Positions 5,481 to 6,403 of a stretch of DNA of 6,403 nt are shown here, piece after piece. Source of the stretch: Clostridiales bacterium (GTDB taxonomy: Bacteria > Bacillota > Clostridia > Lachnospirales > Lachnospiraceae); the NCBI GenBank assembly GCA_020859965.1, contig JAJBVF010000536.1, positions 1 to 6,403 of the forward strand. Reading direction: 5' to 3'. Each line of letters opens with the position of its first letter. Position 1 is the stretch's first letter. The position numbers were made by a program, and so were the translations under genes. Under the pieces are notes generated by a model. That model saw nothing but the letters and a program-made list of their open reading frames with translations, ran no database searches and was not told where the DNA came from.

Positions 5481-6395
5481 TCACCCAAATGCCAGCCCCG
5501 CCAGCATCCCAAACAGCGGAATGGTGAGCATTGATACCAATGTCGTAAATACGACAATGTTTCCGGCAAATGAGGCATCTTTGTGGTATCTTGCGGCCAA
5601 AATCGCGGTGGTATTCGCCACCGGCATTGCCACAAGCACAGTAGTCACTTCGGCTACAAGCTGATCCGGGCGCAGCAGATAACAGATTACAAGCGCCAGA
5701 AACGGCTGAACCAGAAGCCGCAACGCGGTTATTTCAAGCAATTCTTTTGAAAAAATATCATGATAGTCTGCGTCAGCCATGATGCATCCGATCACAAGCA
5801 TGGTTACCGGCGTCAGACACTGACTGAATCCATATACGGTATCATACAAAAATTCCGGAAGTTTCACCGGGAAAAACATCCAGAGGACACCCACTGCCGT
5901 CGTAATGACGCAGGGATGCGTCAAAGTACGTCTGAGAACATCCCGAATTTTTCCTCCGCCCTGAAAACATCCAAGTCCTACTCCCCAAAGGAAGATACGC
6001 ACCGGAAGGAGATACACCGACGCACAGACAAGTCCTTCTGAACCATACAACCCTTCCACTACCGGATTTCCCAGATATCCCGCATTTGAGAACTGAAACG
6101 AATACCGCAGCACACTCCTTCTGTTTTCCGGCTGCTTTTTCCACATAAATCTGCTCAGGAAAAGCCAGAGAAGCTGCAGACCCACGCCCATCAGAGCAAT
6201 TTCAAACAGGGAGCCGAGCGCTGATGCGTCTGAATTTGAAAACGCGTAAAGTATATTACATGGCAAGATCAGGTTAACCAGAAGGTTTGTAAGAGTCTGA
6301 TTTCCTTCCTCGCTCACCAGCTTCAGTTTCTTTAAAATGAATCCGACGATAAGCATCAGAAACATTTTCCCCTGCATCGTGAGCAGGCTGTACAT
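5481..6395 (-). CDS. AEC (auxin efflux carrier) family transporter, start at window edge
   Basis: This is a predicted secondary membrane transporter of the AEC family, whose bacterial members move small organic acids such as malate or malonate. The reading gives 304 residues with about ten hydrophobic segments in the typical five-plus-five layout. Family signatures are NLLVNLILPCNIL (37-49), SFQFSNAGYLGNPVVEGLYG (99-118), the cytoplasmic loop near 141-160, and the C-terminal VAMPVANTTAILAARYHKDA plus FTTLVSMLTIPLF. The ATG at 6395 is only eight bases from the window end. The frame continues upstream (GTA GAT), and the last visible bases TG could complete another ATG just outside, so the true start is not settled and its ribosome site is not visible. 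The substrate cannot be inferred. Downstream, the RNA methyltransferase follows closely. Confidence 0.9.
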   Translation of the reverse strand: MYSLLTMQGKMFLMLIVGFILKKLKLVSEEGNQTLTNLLVNLILPCNILYAFSNSDASALGSLFEIALMGVGLQLLWLFLSRFMWKKQPENRRSVLRYSFQFSNAGYLGNPVVEGLYGSEGLVCASVYLLPVRIFLWGVGLGCFQGGGKIRDVLRRTLTHPCVITTAVGVLWMFFPVKLPEFLYDTVYGFSQCLTPVTMLVIGCIMADADYHDIFSKELLEITALRLLVQPFLALVICYLLRPDQLVAEVTTVLVAMPVANTTAILAARYHKDASFAGNIVVFTTLVSMLTIPLFGMLAGLAFG

Positions 6396-6403
6396 ATCTA
6401 CCA

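Noticed and set aside
1..6403. tRNA, rRNA, CRISPR array, insertion sequence or phage elements
   Set aside because: Reading both strands showed no regularly spaced repeats, transposase or integrase motifs, terminal inverted repeats or cloverleaf-like segments.

Overview
The window looks like a chromosomal segment of an anaerobic Firmicute, most likely a gut clostridium of the Lachnospiraceae type. This is inferred from protein style, purine-rich Shine-Dalgarno sites, a sigma-A type promoter and intermediate base composition; no rRNA or other species marker is present. All genes but one lie on the minus strand.

Right end, minus strand: an AEC-family membrane transporter (5481-6395, start at the window edge) is followed after 27 bases by a SpoU/TrmH-family RNA 2'-O-methyltransferase (4602-5453). 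These two probably form one transcription unit. A 195-base gap (4407-4601) follows. It holds a strong-looking promoter (-35 TTGAAA, 17 bases, extended -10 TATATT), an 11-base direct repeat with a 22-base period just upstream of it, and a roughly 100-base leader with a good ribosome site and short reading frames.

Centre, minus strand: the promoter drives a four-gene operon in the order YdiB-type quinate/shikimate dehydrogenase (3540-4406), dctQ (3031-3522), dctM (1748-3034), dctP (683-1690). DctP, DctQ and DctM make a complete TRAP transporter: an extracytoplasmic binding lipoprotein, a small four-helix membrane subunit and a large permease. The simplest reading is that the transporter imports a cyclic hydroxy acid such as quinate or shikimate and the dehydrogenase performs the first intracellular oxidation. 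The substrate is inferred from gene context and is not proven by sequence.

Left end, plus strand: the 3' part of a DUF4143-family AAA ATPase gene (3-605) converges on dctP. The 77 bases between them contain no clear terminator. They do contain a short minus-strand frame (609-704) that reads like the tail of a lost gene.

The window holds no tRNA, rRNA, CRISPR array, insertion sequence or phage gene. The most interesting part is the small catabolic operon with its own candidate operator and leader. I see no evidence of a wholly new type of system.
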